Positions 17,561-25,564 of a stretch of 64,000 nucleotides of DNA are shown one piece after another. Position 1 is the stretch's first letter, and every line of letters starts with the position of its first letter. Made by a program: the position numbers and the translations under genes. This DNA comes from Sphingomonas_Q fennica_A (GTDB taxonomy: Bacteria; Pseudomonadota; Alphaproteobacteria; Sphingomonadales; Sphingomonadaceae). Where the stretch lies: positions 1 to 64,000 of the forward strand of contig JAQIJD010000013.1 of assembly GCA_036946415.1 (NCBI GenBank). Reading direction: 5' to 3'. The notes under the pieces were generated by a model. That model ran no database searches. It was not told where the DNA came from and saw only the letters and a list, made by a program, of their open reading frames with translations.

Positions 17561-17838
17561 GGCCGTTCCTCCGCGCGCACCAGCAGCCGGTCTGGCAGCG
17601 CCGGATCCGCGATCACCTCGGTCACGATCAGGTCGCCCGCGCGCCAGCCCGGCGCGATGGCGCTTGGGGTGCGCAGCACGATCCGCCACCGGCCGCCCCC
17701 GTCGGGGATCGGCCGCGCCCAGATCAGCCCCGCCGCGATCCAGCCGCCGCCGGCACTGCCGATCGCGTCGCGCGCCGGATCGGGGCGCCAGAGCGGCAGC
17801 CGCGTACCGATCCGCCCGGCCAGCGCCCGGCTCATGCC
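17557..17838 (-). CDS. phage head-tail adaptor (GTA gp7-like)
   Basis: 93 residues, starting MSRALAGRIGTRLPLWR. The mostly beta-strand content, with WIAAGLIWARP and APGWRAGDLIVTEV, fits the head-tail joining (stopper) family. In the literal sequence the upstream frame runs into this one without a stop because of a C6 run at 17842-17847. With one C removed, the upstream gp6 gene would stop in an ATGA overlap with this start, as elsewhere in the cluster. Confidence 0.78.
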   Translation of the reverse strand, partial: GMSRALAGRIGTRLPLWRPDPARDAIGSAGGGWIAAGLIWARPIPDGGGRWRIVLRTPSAIAPGWRAGDLIVTEVIADPALPDRLLVRAEERP

Positions 17839-18364
17839 GCACCCCCCGATCCGCATCCGCCGATAGGGCTGCCACGCCGCACGCACCGGGTGCGGCAGCC
17901 CCTCCCCCTCCACCTCGTCGCGATAGGTGTGGAGGTGCGCCACGTAGCGCACGATCCCCTGCGCCAGCGCCGCCGGCACGTCGGCCGCCGTCTCCGCCAT
18001 GCCCGCGCGATAGGTGACCGCGATCCGCTGCGGCCCGCGCACCGTCACGCGGACGAGGCCGCTGCCCCCCTCGCCGATGTCGATGGCATGGTCGTTCACC
18101 CCCAGCGGCCGGCGCACCCCCGCCCGCCGCCACTTCCGCCACGCCCGTGATCGCCGTCACCGGCGCCTCGGCCAGCCGCTGCCACCAGCCGGTGACGGGC
18201 ATCTCCTCCTCGATCGTCCGCGCCATCACCAGCCGGCCGAGATATCGGTCGCACGCCCCCGTCGCCGCGGCGATCAGATGGTGCAGCAGCTCGTCCTCGC
18301 CCCCGTCCCCGATCCGCAGATAGGCCTTTACCGTGGCCAGCGTCACCGCCTCGCTCACACGCAT
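17835..18364 (-). CDS. GTA gp6-like head-tail connector, frame broken at two C runs
   Basis: From 18364 the frame gives MRVSEAVTLATVKAYLRI and a helical bundle of about 83 residues typical of gp6-like connectors. It then leaves frame at the C5 run 18117-18121. The second half (PLGVNDHAIDIGEGGSGLVRV through HPVRAAWQPYRRMRI) is in the next frame. It then fails to stop because of the C6 run at 17842-17847. Deleting one base at each run yields one continuous protein of about 175 residues that ends in an ATGA overlap with gp7. This could be sequence error or real decay of the connector gene; the former seems likelier. Confidence 0.75.
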
Positions 18365-18386
18365 CTCCCCCGCCCATCAGGAAACA

Positions 18387-18410
18387 CTCCGCCGGGATCG
18401 CCCGGCGGAG
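18387..18410 (-). terminator. hairpin after the major capsid gene (attenuator-like)
   Basis: A perfect 10-bp stem (18387-18396 with 18401-18410) and 4-nt loop lie in the 155-bp gap between the capsid gene and gp6. On the minus strand it is followed only by TGTTTCC, so termination would be partial. This could let capsid mRNA exceed tail mRNA. Confidence 0.5.
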
Positions 18411-18519
18411 GTCTTGCCGTCCGCCCGCGGCACCGGCCCGCGCCCCCGGCCGTCCGCCCTGCCATGGCTATGCTGTGGGCGGTCGGGTGCGGGTGCGGGC
18501 CGGTGCCGCTTGGCCGACG

Positions 18520-19632
18520 TCAGCTGGCCGAAAAGCGCATCAGCTTGATCGCCTCGCTGTTGGCGACGGCGCCGCCCACCCGCCGCGTCGCGTAGAAGTG
18601 GACGAAGGGCTTGCGCGTATAGGGATCGCGCAGGATCTGCGTCTCGGCGCGCTCGGCGATCAGATAGCCGGCGCGGAAGTTGCCGAACGCGATCGACAGG
18701 CTGTTCGCGGCGATGTCGGGCATGTCCTCCGCCTCGACCAGCGGATAGCCGAGCAAAGTGTCGGGCTGGCCCGCCACCAGCCCCGGCTGCCACAGGAAGG
18801 CGCCGTCCGCGGTCTTGAACTTGCGGATCGCGCTCGCCGTCGCACTGTTCATCACGAAGCTCGCGCCCTGCCGGTAGGGGCTCTTCAGGCTCTGGACGAG
18901 GTCGATCAGCCGGTCCTGCGGGTTGCTGGCGGCAAAGCCCCCGGCCGCCCCCGATGCCACCACCTGCAACGTGCCGAAGGTGCGTGCGCCGTCACCCTCG
19001 GTCGTCACCGGATAGGTCAGGAAGCCCTTGGGCCGGTTGGTGCCGTTGCCCGTCACGAACGCCTGCCCCTCGGCGCGGGCGAATTCGCGCGCGATCTCGT
19101 CGGCCAGCCACGCCTCCAGGTCGAACGCCGCATCGTCCAGCATCGCTTGGCTGGCAGCGGGGTTGGCATACAGCTCGCCGGAGGGCGGCGCGATCTCGCG
19201 GAACACGGGCGTCGCGGTCTCGGGCCGTGCGTCGGTCTCCCCCGCCCAGCCGGCCGGCGTGCCGCCGGTGGTGACGAGCCGGCGATAGCCCGCCGTCCCC
19301 ACCTGCACCACATTGGCGATGGCGCGGATCGGGCTGATCGCGGCCATCGTCGCCTGGATCGTCCCGTCGATCTCGCGCGGGATCGCATAGCCGCCCGCCT
19401 CGCCGCTCGTCCCGGCCACGCTCTTGCGCTCGATCCCGCCCTCGCGGCCCTGCCGCAGATAGTCGTTGACGAACGCCTGCACCGCATGGGGCCGCCCCGC
19501 CTTGGCGCCGTCAAGCACGGGCCGCCCCGCCGCCACCGCGCCCGCATCGATCCGGCGGCGCAGTTCCGCCACCTCCTCGGTCAGCGCCACCGCATCGAAG
19601 CTCGCCGCCAGCGTATCGATCACTTCCGTCAT
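18520..19632 (-). CDS. HK97-type major capsid protein (GTA gp5-like)
   Basis: 370 residues. A helical N-terminal delta-like region (DAVALTEEVAELRRRIDAG) is followed by the capsid core with RKSVAGTSGEAGGYAIPREI, GTNRPKGFLTYP and the late IAFGNFRAGYLIAER and KPFVHFYATRRVGG segments usual in HK97-fold phage and GTA capsids. The N-terminal ~100 residues are probably removed by the protease encoded immediately upstream. GGAGG precedes the ATG at 19632, which also overlaps the protease stop. Confidence 0.95.
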   Translation of the reverse strand: MTEVIDTLAASFDAVALTEEVAELRRRIDAGAVAAGRPVLDGAKAGRPHAVQAFVNDYLRQGREGGIERKSVAGTSGEAGGYAIPREIDGTIQATMAAISPIRAIANVVQVGTAGYRRLVTTGGTPAGWAGETDARPETATPVFREIAPPSGELYANPAASQAMLDDAAFDLEAWLADEIAREFARAEGQAFVTGNGTNRPKGFLTYPVTTEGDGARTFGTLQVVASGAAGGFAASNPQDRLIDLVQSLKSPYRQGASFVMNSATASAIRKFKTADGAFLWQPGLVAGQPDTLLGYPLVEAEDMPDIAANSLSIAFGNFRAGYLIAERAETQILRDPYTRKPFVHFYATRRVGGAVANSEAIKLMRFSAS

Positions 19633-20039
19633 GCTTGTTCCTCCGTGGTGATTGCATGGACCCGCGCGCCCGGCTGCATCGGCAGCGTGACGAGCGAGAT
19701 TTCGACGAGGTCGAGCGCGCTGAGCATCCGGGGCCGCACCCCCTCCGCACGGCCCACCCGGTATCCGAAGCTGAGGCCCGTCACCGTGCCGTCCGCCAGC
19801 AGCGCCGCCGCCTCGCGCGCCGCGGCGCCCGCGCCCGTCAGCCGCCCGATCACGCGCAGCCCGCGCTTGTCCTCGCTCAGATGCTCGATCCGCCCGATCG
19901 GCCGGGCGGGGTCGTGCTGCCACAGCAGCGGCACCGCGCCCGCCCCCTTGGCCACCGCATCGGCGAAGGCGCCCGGCCGCACGATGTCGCCGCCGCGATC
20001 GACGCGATCGAACAGCGCCGCATAGCCGGCGAACCTCAT
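19629..20039 (-). CDS. HK97-family prohead protease (GTA gp4-like)
   Basis: 136 residues, beginning MRFAGYAALFDRVDRGGDIV. The conserved PLLWQHDPARPIGRIE contains the catalytic His, and LVEISLVTLPMQPGA carries the catalytic Ser region of the U35 family. It cleaves the capsid N-terminal arm during maturation. The start overlaps the DUF6127 stop (ATGA); the longer upstream frame is not conserved. Confidence 0.92.
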   Translation of the reverse strand: MRFAGYAALFDRVDRGGDIVRPGAFADAVAKGAGAVPLLWQHDPARPIGRIEHLSEDKRGLRVIGRLTGAGAAAREAAALLADGTVTGLSFGYRVGRAEGVRPRMLSALDLVEISLVTLPMQPGARVHAITTEEQA

Positions 20040-20341
20040 GGCCGCACCAGATCGGCCAGCCCCAGCCGCACGGCGAGCCCCGCGAGCAGCAGCGCCAGCG
20101 CGATCCGCGTCAGCCACTGCACCACCTCCCGCCCGGCCGATCGCTTCGCGTCGCGCCACGCCCCCAGCAGCTCGCGCAATTCGCCCAGATCGGCGCGCGC
20201 GCCGGCATCGGCGAGGCCCAGCCGCTCCAGCGCGCGCTGCGCCCCCGCCTCGCTCGCCTCCGCCGCCAGCGCCGCCAGCGTCGCCCGCGCCGCGCCTTCC
20301 GTCTCCGCCTCGGCCATCAGCCGCGCCAGATGCGCCGTCAT
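20036..20341 (-). CDS. DUF6127 family GTA-associated protein
   Basis: 101 residues: an Ala/Glu-rich helical N-terminal two thirds and a single C-terminal hydrophobic helix (WLTRIALALLLAGLAVRLGLADLV) preceded by SAGREVVQ. This matches DUF6127, known from sphingomonad GTA clusters; role unknown, possibly membrane-linked. AGGAG lies about eight bases before the ATG at 20341. Confidence 0.72.
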   Translation of the reverse strand: MTAHLARLMAEAETEGAARATLAALAAEASEAGAQRALERLGLADAGARADLGELRELLGAWRDAKRSAGREVVQWLTRIALALLLAGLAVRLGLADLVRP

Positions 20342-20450
20342 GCCTCGTCTCCTCTGAAAATCGCCGCTGCGGACGGTGCGCCCGCAGCCTGCCGCGGCCG
20401 ATCGGACCGGGCACCCCCGCACCCGATGCGCCGCCGCCGTCGGCACGGGT

Positions 20451-21110
20451 GCGCCACCGCATCCGCCCGCCCCGCCACGGGCGAAGCCGATCGCCTCGTC
20501 CGCCCGGCGATCCGCCGCCGCAGATAGAATTAGGCACGGCCCGCGCGCGGTGCGCGGCGCCGCGGACATGGCTGCGACACCGCATCCGCCCGCTCACCAC
20601 GTCGGCCGCCTCGTCCGCCCCGCCGATCAGCCGCCTCGGATGCCCTTTTTTGTGAGCAGTTCCCGCAGATCGGGTCAGCGCCCACGCGCGTCAGACGATC
20701 GCGTCGGCACCACCCCGCTCGCCGATCCCGATCCTGCCGTGCACCGCGCGGCGCACGGCTGCGCCCGCTCGCGACAGGCGACCCCGTCGACACCGCCCCG
20801 CCCGTCGATCCCGATCATGTCGGGCGTCGGGCCACGCGGCCCGCGATCGCCCCCCACTTGCGGCAGACGATCGAGCCGGCACCGGTCCCGATCCTGTCGG
20901 GCGCCGGGTTGCGCGCTCCGCGCCGCGCACGCACGCGGCAAACGATCGCATCGACACCGCCCCGCTCGCCGATCCCTTTCCTGTCGGGCGCAGGGTCGCG
21001 CCGCCCGCGATTGCCCCCACTCGCGTCAGACGATCGCGTCGGCAGCACCTCACTCGCCGATCCCGATCCCGTCGGGCGCCGGGTCGCGCGCGATCCTCGG
21101 GCCGGGCGCG
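20451..21110. repeat. degenerate ~85-bp tandem repeats in a gene-free part of the GTA cluster
   Basis: No gene is supportable between 20342 and 21192 (851 bp). A recurring anchor, GATCCCGATCCTGTCGGG with variations, begins at 20724, 20807, 20885, 20971 and 21059 (steps of 83, 78, 86 and 88). It is preceded each time by a CAGACGATCG-like or GACACCGCCCCG-like word and followed by GCGCCGGGT and CGATCGCCCCCAC-like words. An older pair of units with CACCGCATCCGCCCG lies near 20453 and 20577. The units are imperfect, GC-rich and rich in GATCG self-complementary words. Confidence 0.8.
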
Positions 21111-21192
21111 ACCACCGCAGCGCCCGCCCGCCGCGTCGCACCGTGCGATCCCCCACTCCGTCGTGGGTTGTGCCGCCCGGCGCGACGGGCCG

Positions 21193-22300
21193 TCACGCGC
21201 CGTCGGCGTCGAAACCCAGCATCGCCCGCTTCTCGCCCCGCGTCAGGAAGTCCGCCGCCGTCACCTGGGCCCACAGCCGCTCGCGATCGGCGGCCAGCGC
21301 CGGCACTCCGTCGGGATCGGTCAGGATGCGGCAGCCCGGCCACCACGCCGCCAGCGCCCGCCCCGCGCCCTCGGCGATGCGCTGCGCCATCGGCAGCACC
21401 GTCAGCCGGAACAGCGCGCGATTGGCCTCGGTATAATTGGCATAGGTGGCGTCGCCGGGCAGGCCGAGCAGCATCGGCGGCACCCCCAGCGCCAGCGCGA
21501 TGTCGCGCGCCGCCCCCGCCTTCAGCCCGGCGAAGTCCATGTCGGCGGGCGTCAGGCTCATCGCCTGCCAGCGCAGGCCGCCTTCCAGAAGCATCGGCCG
21601 CCCGGCATTGGCCTGCCCTGCGAAACTCTCCTCCATCTCGCGCTTCAGCCGGTCGAACTGTTCGGCCGAAAGCGGCGCCCCGCCCTCGCCCGGCTCGTGC
21701 ACCAGCGCGCCGGAAGGGCGCGCGGCATTGTCCAGCAGCGCCTTGTTCCAGCGCTGCGCGGCATTGTGCACCGCCACCGCCCCCGCCGCCGCGGACAGGC
21801 TGCCGAGGCCATAATGATCGTCCAGCGGATGCGCCTGGGCGAGATGGATCAGCCCCGGCCGCCCGGCGCCGTCGCGGGCGGCGACCCGCATCGCCGCCCC
21901 GCCCGCGCGATAGAGATAGGCCGCCGGCCAGCCGTTGGCGTCGGTCTCGATCGTCACCCGCTCGGGGCGCAGCGCCACCAGCTCGGCCGGCCGCCCGCCG
22001 GCATCGAGGCCGATGTGCAGATAGGCGTTGCCGTGCAGCAGCAGATGCCCCGCCGCCGCCTCGGCGACGCGCGCGACGATCGCCGCCGCCGGCCCATGCG
22101 CCGCATCCTCCGCATAGAGCGGTACCCCCCGCCACCCCGTCCGTCACCAGCCGGAGCGCACGCTGCGCCACCGGATTGGCGATCACCGCCTCGGCCACCT
22201 GCACCTCATAGGCGCGCGGCCACTCGCCCGCCGGCGCACCCGCGAACCCGCGCGCCAGCCCCGGCCGCGCCACAGCGGCCGCCCGTTGAAACCAACCCAT
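21193..22300 (-). CDS. phage portal protein (GTA gp3-like), frame broken at a C6 run
   Basis: The ATG at 22300 (GAGAGGG upstream) begins MGWFQRAAAVARPGL and continues through NPVAQRALRLVTDGVAG, as in HK97-type portals. At the C6 run 22125-22130 the frame is lost. One base out, the rest follows: VPLYAEDAAHG, then the long conserved body with LIHLAQAHPLDDHYGLGSLS, MRLKREMEESF-like and LGVPPMLLGLPGDATYANY, to the stop at 21193. Removing one C restores a portal of about 368 residues. The portal dodecamer is the DNA gate of the capsid, so a true break would abolish particle assembly. Confidence 0.85.
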
Positions 22301-22423
22301 CGCCCTCTCCCGATAAAAGCGCGCCGCTCGAGGCCCTAACCGACCGCTCATGCGGATCACCCCGCCAGGCCAGTCGCTTCCGCCTCGGCCCACCGAAGGC
22401 CATCGCACAGTGCGCCGAAACGC

Positions 22424-22528
22424 CCCCCTCCCTGAAAGGGAGGGGCTGGGGGTGGGTTCGTCGCGAGGCTCGGTCGCGCCCGCCATCCGGCGAACCCACC
22501 CCCGCCCCCTCCCTTTCAGGGAGGGGGA
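22424..22528. repeat. large inverted repeat of two hairpin-forming arms between portal and terminase
   Basis: The left arm (22424-22460) and right arm (22491-22528) are mutual inverted copies. Each itself contains a CCCTCCCT / AGGGAGGG hairpin around a GAAA or TTTC loop, followed by a CTGGGGGTGGGTTCG-type tail. They belong to the same family as 15545-15880. The surrounding gap 22301-22816 (516 bp) has no gene besides this and the repeat at 22700-22733. Confidence 0.8.
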
Positions 22529-22699
22529 GTGTTCAGCGCTACCGCACCTGCATCGCCGACCCCATTCGGAACGGCTCCGCGCCCCGCGTCAGCCAATGCA
22601 CTTCGCCCGCCACACACCGCCACCAGCGGCAACCCCGCCCCCGCCGTCACCAGCCGGGCGGATCGCGCCGCGACCGCGCGCACCACCCGCCCCAACCGA

Positions 22700-22733
22700 A
22701 ACACCTCCGCGTCTCCGCGCCTCCGCGCGAACC
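22700..22733. repeat. CTCCGCG-type dispersed repeat
   Basis: ACACCTCCGCGTCTCCGCG followed by another CTCCGCGCG word and GAACC; nearly the same as the copies at 30680-30704 and 30845-30876 and related to those in 7070-7382. Outside any gene. Confidence 0.7.
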
Positions 22734-22816
22734 AATCCGTGCTTGCCGCCGGGAACACCGCCTCGAAACGGCCGCCGTCACCGCCAACCGGGGCATTTCG
22801 CCCCCGCAGCATAGGC

Positions 22817-24238
22817 TCACATCCGCCGCATCCGCGGGTCACTCCCCCGCGGCCCCAGCATCAGCGCGGTCAGCGCCCACACCGCCGCGTCGGCGCGGTC
22901 TGGCGATCGGCCCGGTCCCTCATAGCCGCCGCCCGCGGTGAACCCCGCCAGCTCGTCTTCCAGCGCCGGAAACGCGCCGACATGCCTGACCCGCCCCGTC
23001 TCGTAGAGCAGCGCCACCGGCTCGGCCCGCGTCACCTTGCCATGCGCGGCGTGGACCAGGGTCAGCGGCAGGCCGCCATCGGCGGCGCGCAGCACGCTCG
23101 CCACCATCGCCCCGCCGTTGTTCGCCTCGGCCACCACCCGGTCCGCGCCGTGCGCCGCCGCCGCCTCCGCCACCGCCCGCGCCCAGCCTTCGGGGCTGAG
23201 GCCCTGCACGCTCGCATCCGCCACGATGTAGCCGCAGCCATCCGCCCCCCGCGCCGCCACCACGATGCCGCAGGCGTCGCTGGTCGCCGCCGCCCCCGCC
23301 GGGGGATCGACGCCAACCACCACGCGGCGGAGCGCCGGCGCCGCCGCCACCCGCGCCCGCTCGATCAGCGCGCGCGGCCACAGCGTGCCCTCGGCATCGT
23401 CCAGCAGCTCGCCCTCCAGCTCCTGCCGGCCGAGCCGCGTGCCGCCATAGGTCGCGCGCATGTCCGCCAGATAGCGCGCCGCCAGATGCGCGGCATTGTC
23501 CGCACTCCGCCCGCGCGTCACCGAAACCCCGCGCGCCTTGAGCAGCCGGCGCACGATCGCCACCGGCCGCGGCGTGGTCGTCGCCACGATCCGCGGCCGC
23601 TCGCCGAGCCTCAGGCCCATCGCCAGATTGTCCCACGCCGCCTCCGCCGCCGGCCATTTGGCGATCTCGTCGGCCCAGGCCAGATGATGCTGCGGCCCGC
23701 GCAGCCCCTCCGGCTCGGCGCCCGAGAAGAGCTGCGCCTGCGCCCCGTTTGGCCAGGTCAGCCGCCTGAGCGACGGCTCGAACCGCGGCCGCCGCCCCGG
23801 CGGCGCGATGGCGAGGAGCCCACTCTCCCCCTCCACCATCACCGCCCGCGCCTCCGCCATCGTCGCCGCGATCAGCGCGATCCGCAGGCGCGGATCGGCC
23901 TCGGCCTGTTCGCGCACCCATTCCGCCCCCATCCGCGTCTTGCCGAAGCCGCGCCCCGCCAGCACCAGCCACACCCGCCAGTCGCCGGCGGGCGCGCGCT
24001 GGCCCGGCCGCGCCCAGAACGCCCATTGATGTTCCAGCCGCCGCAGCAGGATCGGCGGAACCCCGTCGAGCTGCGCGTCGATGGCCCCGGACCGCGCCAC
24101 CTGCTCGGCGGTCGATCGCGCCGCATCCCCGTCGCACGCCGCCAGCCCCGCCAGCACCGCCGCGACCGCCGCATCGGCCTCGCCGCTATCGTCCGCGCCC
24201 GCCGCCGCCCGCCGCACCGCGCTTCGGCCCGCGCTCAT
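22817..24238 (-). CDS. terminase large subunit, DNA-packaging ATPase/nuclease (GTA gp2-like)
   Basis: 473 residues. Walker A is VLAGRGFGKTRMG (about 90-102), Walker B-like HLAWADEIAKWPAAE follows, and the RNase H-fold nuclease half has VVVGVDPPAGA, VVAEANNGGAM and a late SPDRADAAVWAL with the conserved acidic residues. It pumps DNA into the capsid and cuts it; in GTAs the cutting is headful and not sequence-specific. The start at 24238 overlaps the stop of the small-subunit gene (ATGA). Confidence 0.95.
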   Translation of the reverse strand: MSAGRSAVRRAAAGADDSGEADAAVAAVLAGLAACDGDAARSTAEQVARSGAIDAQLDGVPPILLRRLEHQWAFWARPGQRAPAGDWRVWLVLAGRGFGKTRMGAEWVREQAEADPRLRIALIAATMAEARAVMVEGESGLLAIAPPGRRPRFEPSLRRLTWPNGAQAQLFSGAEPEGLRGPQHHLAWADEIAKWPAAEAAWDNLAMGLRLGERPRIVATTTPRPVAIVRRLLKARGVSVTRGRSADNAAHLAARYLADMRATYGGTRLGRQELEGELLDDAEGTLWPRALIERARVAAAPALRRVVVGVDPPAGAAATSDACGIVVAARGADGCGYIVADASVQGLSPEGWARAVAEAAAAHGADRVVAEANNGGAMVASVLRAADGGLPLTLVHAAHGKVTRAEPVALLYETGRVRHVGAFPALEDELAGFTAGGGYEGPGRSPDRADAAVWALTALMLGPRGSDPRMRRM

Positions 24239-24714
24239 GCCGGATCGCCCGCGCCGCCCCCGTCCGCGGCCGGCGCCTCCGCCAGCCGCGCCGCCATCTC
24301 CTCCAGCCGCTGCGTCATCCGGCGGCGGACGGTGGCATCGTCCTCGGGCGGGCCCGCCTCCGGCCCCGGCTCGTCCCGCCGCCGGGCGAGCAGCGCCAGC
24401 GCCGCCCGCTCGGAATGTTCCTTCACCGATGCGATGCGCTTGCCGCCGAAGAACACCGGCCGCGTCACGCCCTTCACCGCCCGCTCCAGCATCAGCAGCT
24501 CCAGCCGGGCATAGCCCTCGCCGATCGCGAGCGCCCAGGCGGCGCGGAACGCCTCCGATTGCTGGCGGTGGCGATAGACGCTCGTCTCGCTCGTCCCCGC
24601 GATCCTGGCCGAGGCCTTCACGTTCAGCGTCTCGATCAGCGCCCCCAGGAACTTCCGCTCGATCGCCGCGCTCCACCGCGCCGGCTTGCGCCCCGCCTTC
24701 GCCGCCAAAGCCAT
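24235..24714 (-). CDS. small terminase-like protein (GTA gp1-like)
   Basis: 159 residues. An N-terminal helix-turn-helix stretch (FLGALIETLNVKASARIAGTSETSVYRHRQQSEAFR) suits DNA binding, and the C-terminal half is charged and helical. It is the first gene of the cluster, directly before the large terminase. GGAGG lies six bases before the ATG at 24714. GTA small terminases have lost specific recognition of a pac site, in keeping with packaging of host DNA. Confidence 0.82.
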   Translation of the reverse strand: MALAAKAGRKPARWSAAIERKFLGALIETLNVKASARIAGTSETSVYRHRQQSEAFRAAWALAIGEGYARLELLMLERAVKGVTRPVFFGGKRIASVKEHSERAALALLARRRDEPGPEAGPPEDDATVRRRMTQRLEEMAARLAEAPAADGGGAGDPA

Positions 24715-24893
24715 CCCGCCCTCCGGACATGAAAAGGCCGGCCGCGGTCGCCCGCGCCGGCCCATCTCCCGCACATGATGATGTCGCCGAAACCGGCTCG
24801 CGGGGCCGCCCGATCCGGGCGGTCGCGCCCCCGATCGCGCATCGGGCGATCCGCCGCCCGCCCCGATCAGCTACGATTTCTCAGCGTGCCGTT

Positions 24894-24943
24894 CCTCTAG
24901 CAGATCAGCGTGGCGCTGTCAAGCATTTGTTCACGCCTTGTTC
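24894..24943 (-). promoter_or_regulatory. promoter of the GTA cluster with an overlapping LexA-type site
   Basis: Reading the minus strand: GAAC-N7-GAAC (24943-24929), six bases, TTGACA (24922-24917, perfect -35), 17 bases, TAGAGG (24899-24894, weak -10). Transcription would start about 170-180 nt before the small-terminase start. Direct repeats of GTTC/GAAC with 7-bp spacing are the LexA box of Alphaproteobacteria. Its position next to the -35 would fit repression. The leader 24715-24890 is GC-rich with possible hairpins and no gene. Confidence 0.6.
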
Positions 24944-24961
24944 CGCAAGGCGGTATGCGTA

Positions 24962-25222
24962 TCACAGCCCGGCCGCCTTGCGCAGCACCGCATTCACCCG
25001 CGTTTGCCAGCCGGCACCCTGGGCGCGAAAATGCGCCAGCACATCGTTGTCGATGCGGATCGCGATCTGGGATTTGGCGGACGTCGTCGAACCCCTCGGC
25101 CGCCCGCCCCGCCGTGCGCGCCGCTCGGCCAGAGCCGCCTCCAGCGCCGCCACCGTGACATCGCCGTCCTCGGCATCCCTCAGGTCCGCCTCAAGGGCGA
25201 TCATAAGCGCGTCGCGCACCAT
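24962..25222 (-). CDS. brnA: BrnA-type antitoxin
   Basis: 86 residues. The C-terminal third, QIAIRIDNDVLAHFRAQGAGWQTRVNAVL, is the ribbon-helix-helix DNA-binding and dimerisation part of BrnA. The N-terminal part binds the toxin. It overlaps the 3' end of the toxin gene by 32 bp, the usual toxin-first order of brnTA operons, and should repress its own promoter. Start ATG at 25222; an ATG six codons later is also possible. Confidence 0.85.
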   Translation of the reverse strand: MVRDALMIALEADLRDAEDGDVTVAALEAALAERRARRGGRPRGSTTSAKSQIAIRIDNDVLAHFRAQGAGWQTRVNAVLRKAAGL

Positions 25223-25406
25223 CGTTGCGTCTCCGTACCGAAATGAACCGGACGACGGTGCCGCGGACGACATGCACCGCTGTCCACAATCTGCCATCCA
25301 CCATCCCGATCGCACGAAACCGCCGCTCGCCATCCTCGACCCGGATCGTCGGCACCACGAGCATCTCGTTATCGTCGAACACCCGCGCTCCGAATGTCAG
25401 CGACAC
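25191..25406 (-). CDS. brnT: BrnT-type ribonuclease toxin, N-terminus interrupted
   Basis: The frame encodes SLTFGARVFDDNEML, GMVDGRLWTAVHVVRG and FISVRRRNDGARRAY, the core of BrnT mRNA interferases. BrnT proteins normally start some 15-20 residues earlier with a D-P-x-K-...-KHG segment. That segment is present upstream (16 codons reading SDPDKDAANVAKHG), but it has no start codon and is preceded by a TAG at 25457-25455. Translation could begin only at the GTG at 25406, giving 71 residues and losing the first strand. The toxin may be inactive. Confidence 0.75.
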   Translation of the reverse strand: MSLTFGARVFDDNEMLVVPTIRVEDGERRFRAIGMVDGRLWTAVHVVRGTVVRFISVRRRNDGARRAYDRP

Positions 25407-25564
25407 GCCATGCTTGGCGACGTTCGCGGCATCCTTGTCGGGATCGGACGCGATCTACTGATAACGCGACCGTCAAGACCGGACGCCCTGTGCAGCGGAT
25501 GCCGCCTCATTCGAGAGGCGGAGAGGCCTGGCACCACCTTCGGCAATCCGCCGTCACCCCCGCC

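Noticed and set aside
20724..21076. Regularly spaced repeats as a CRISPR array
   Set aside because: Units are degenerate, 78-88 bp apart with no constant short direct repeat and no cas gene in the window.
22516..22842. Small gene between portal and terminase with WFARRRGDAEVFR-like peptide
   Set aside because: The peptide is a translation of the CTCCGCG dispersed repeat, and similar peptides appear wherever that repeat lies.
8770..24714. Inducible prophage
   Set aside because: No integrase, repressor, replication, holin or attachment sites are seen; gene order and families match gene transfer agents.
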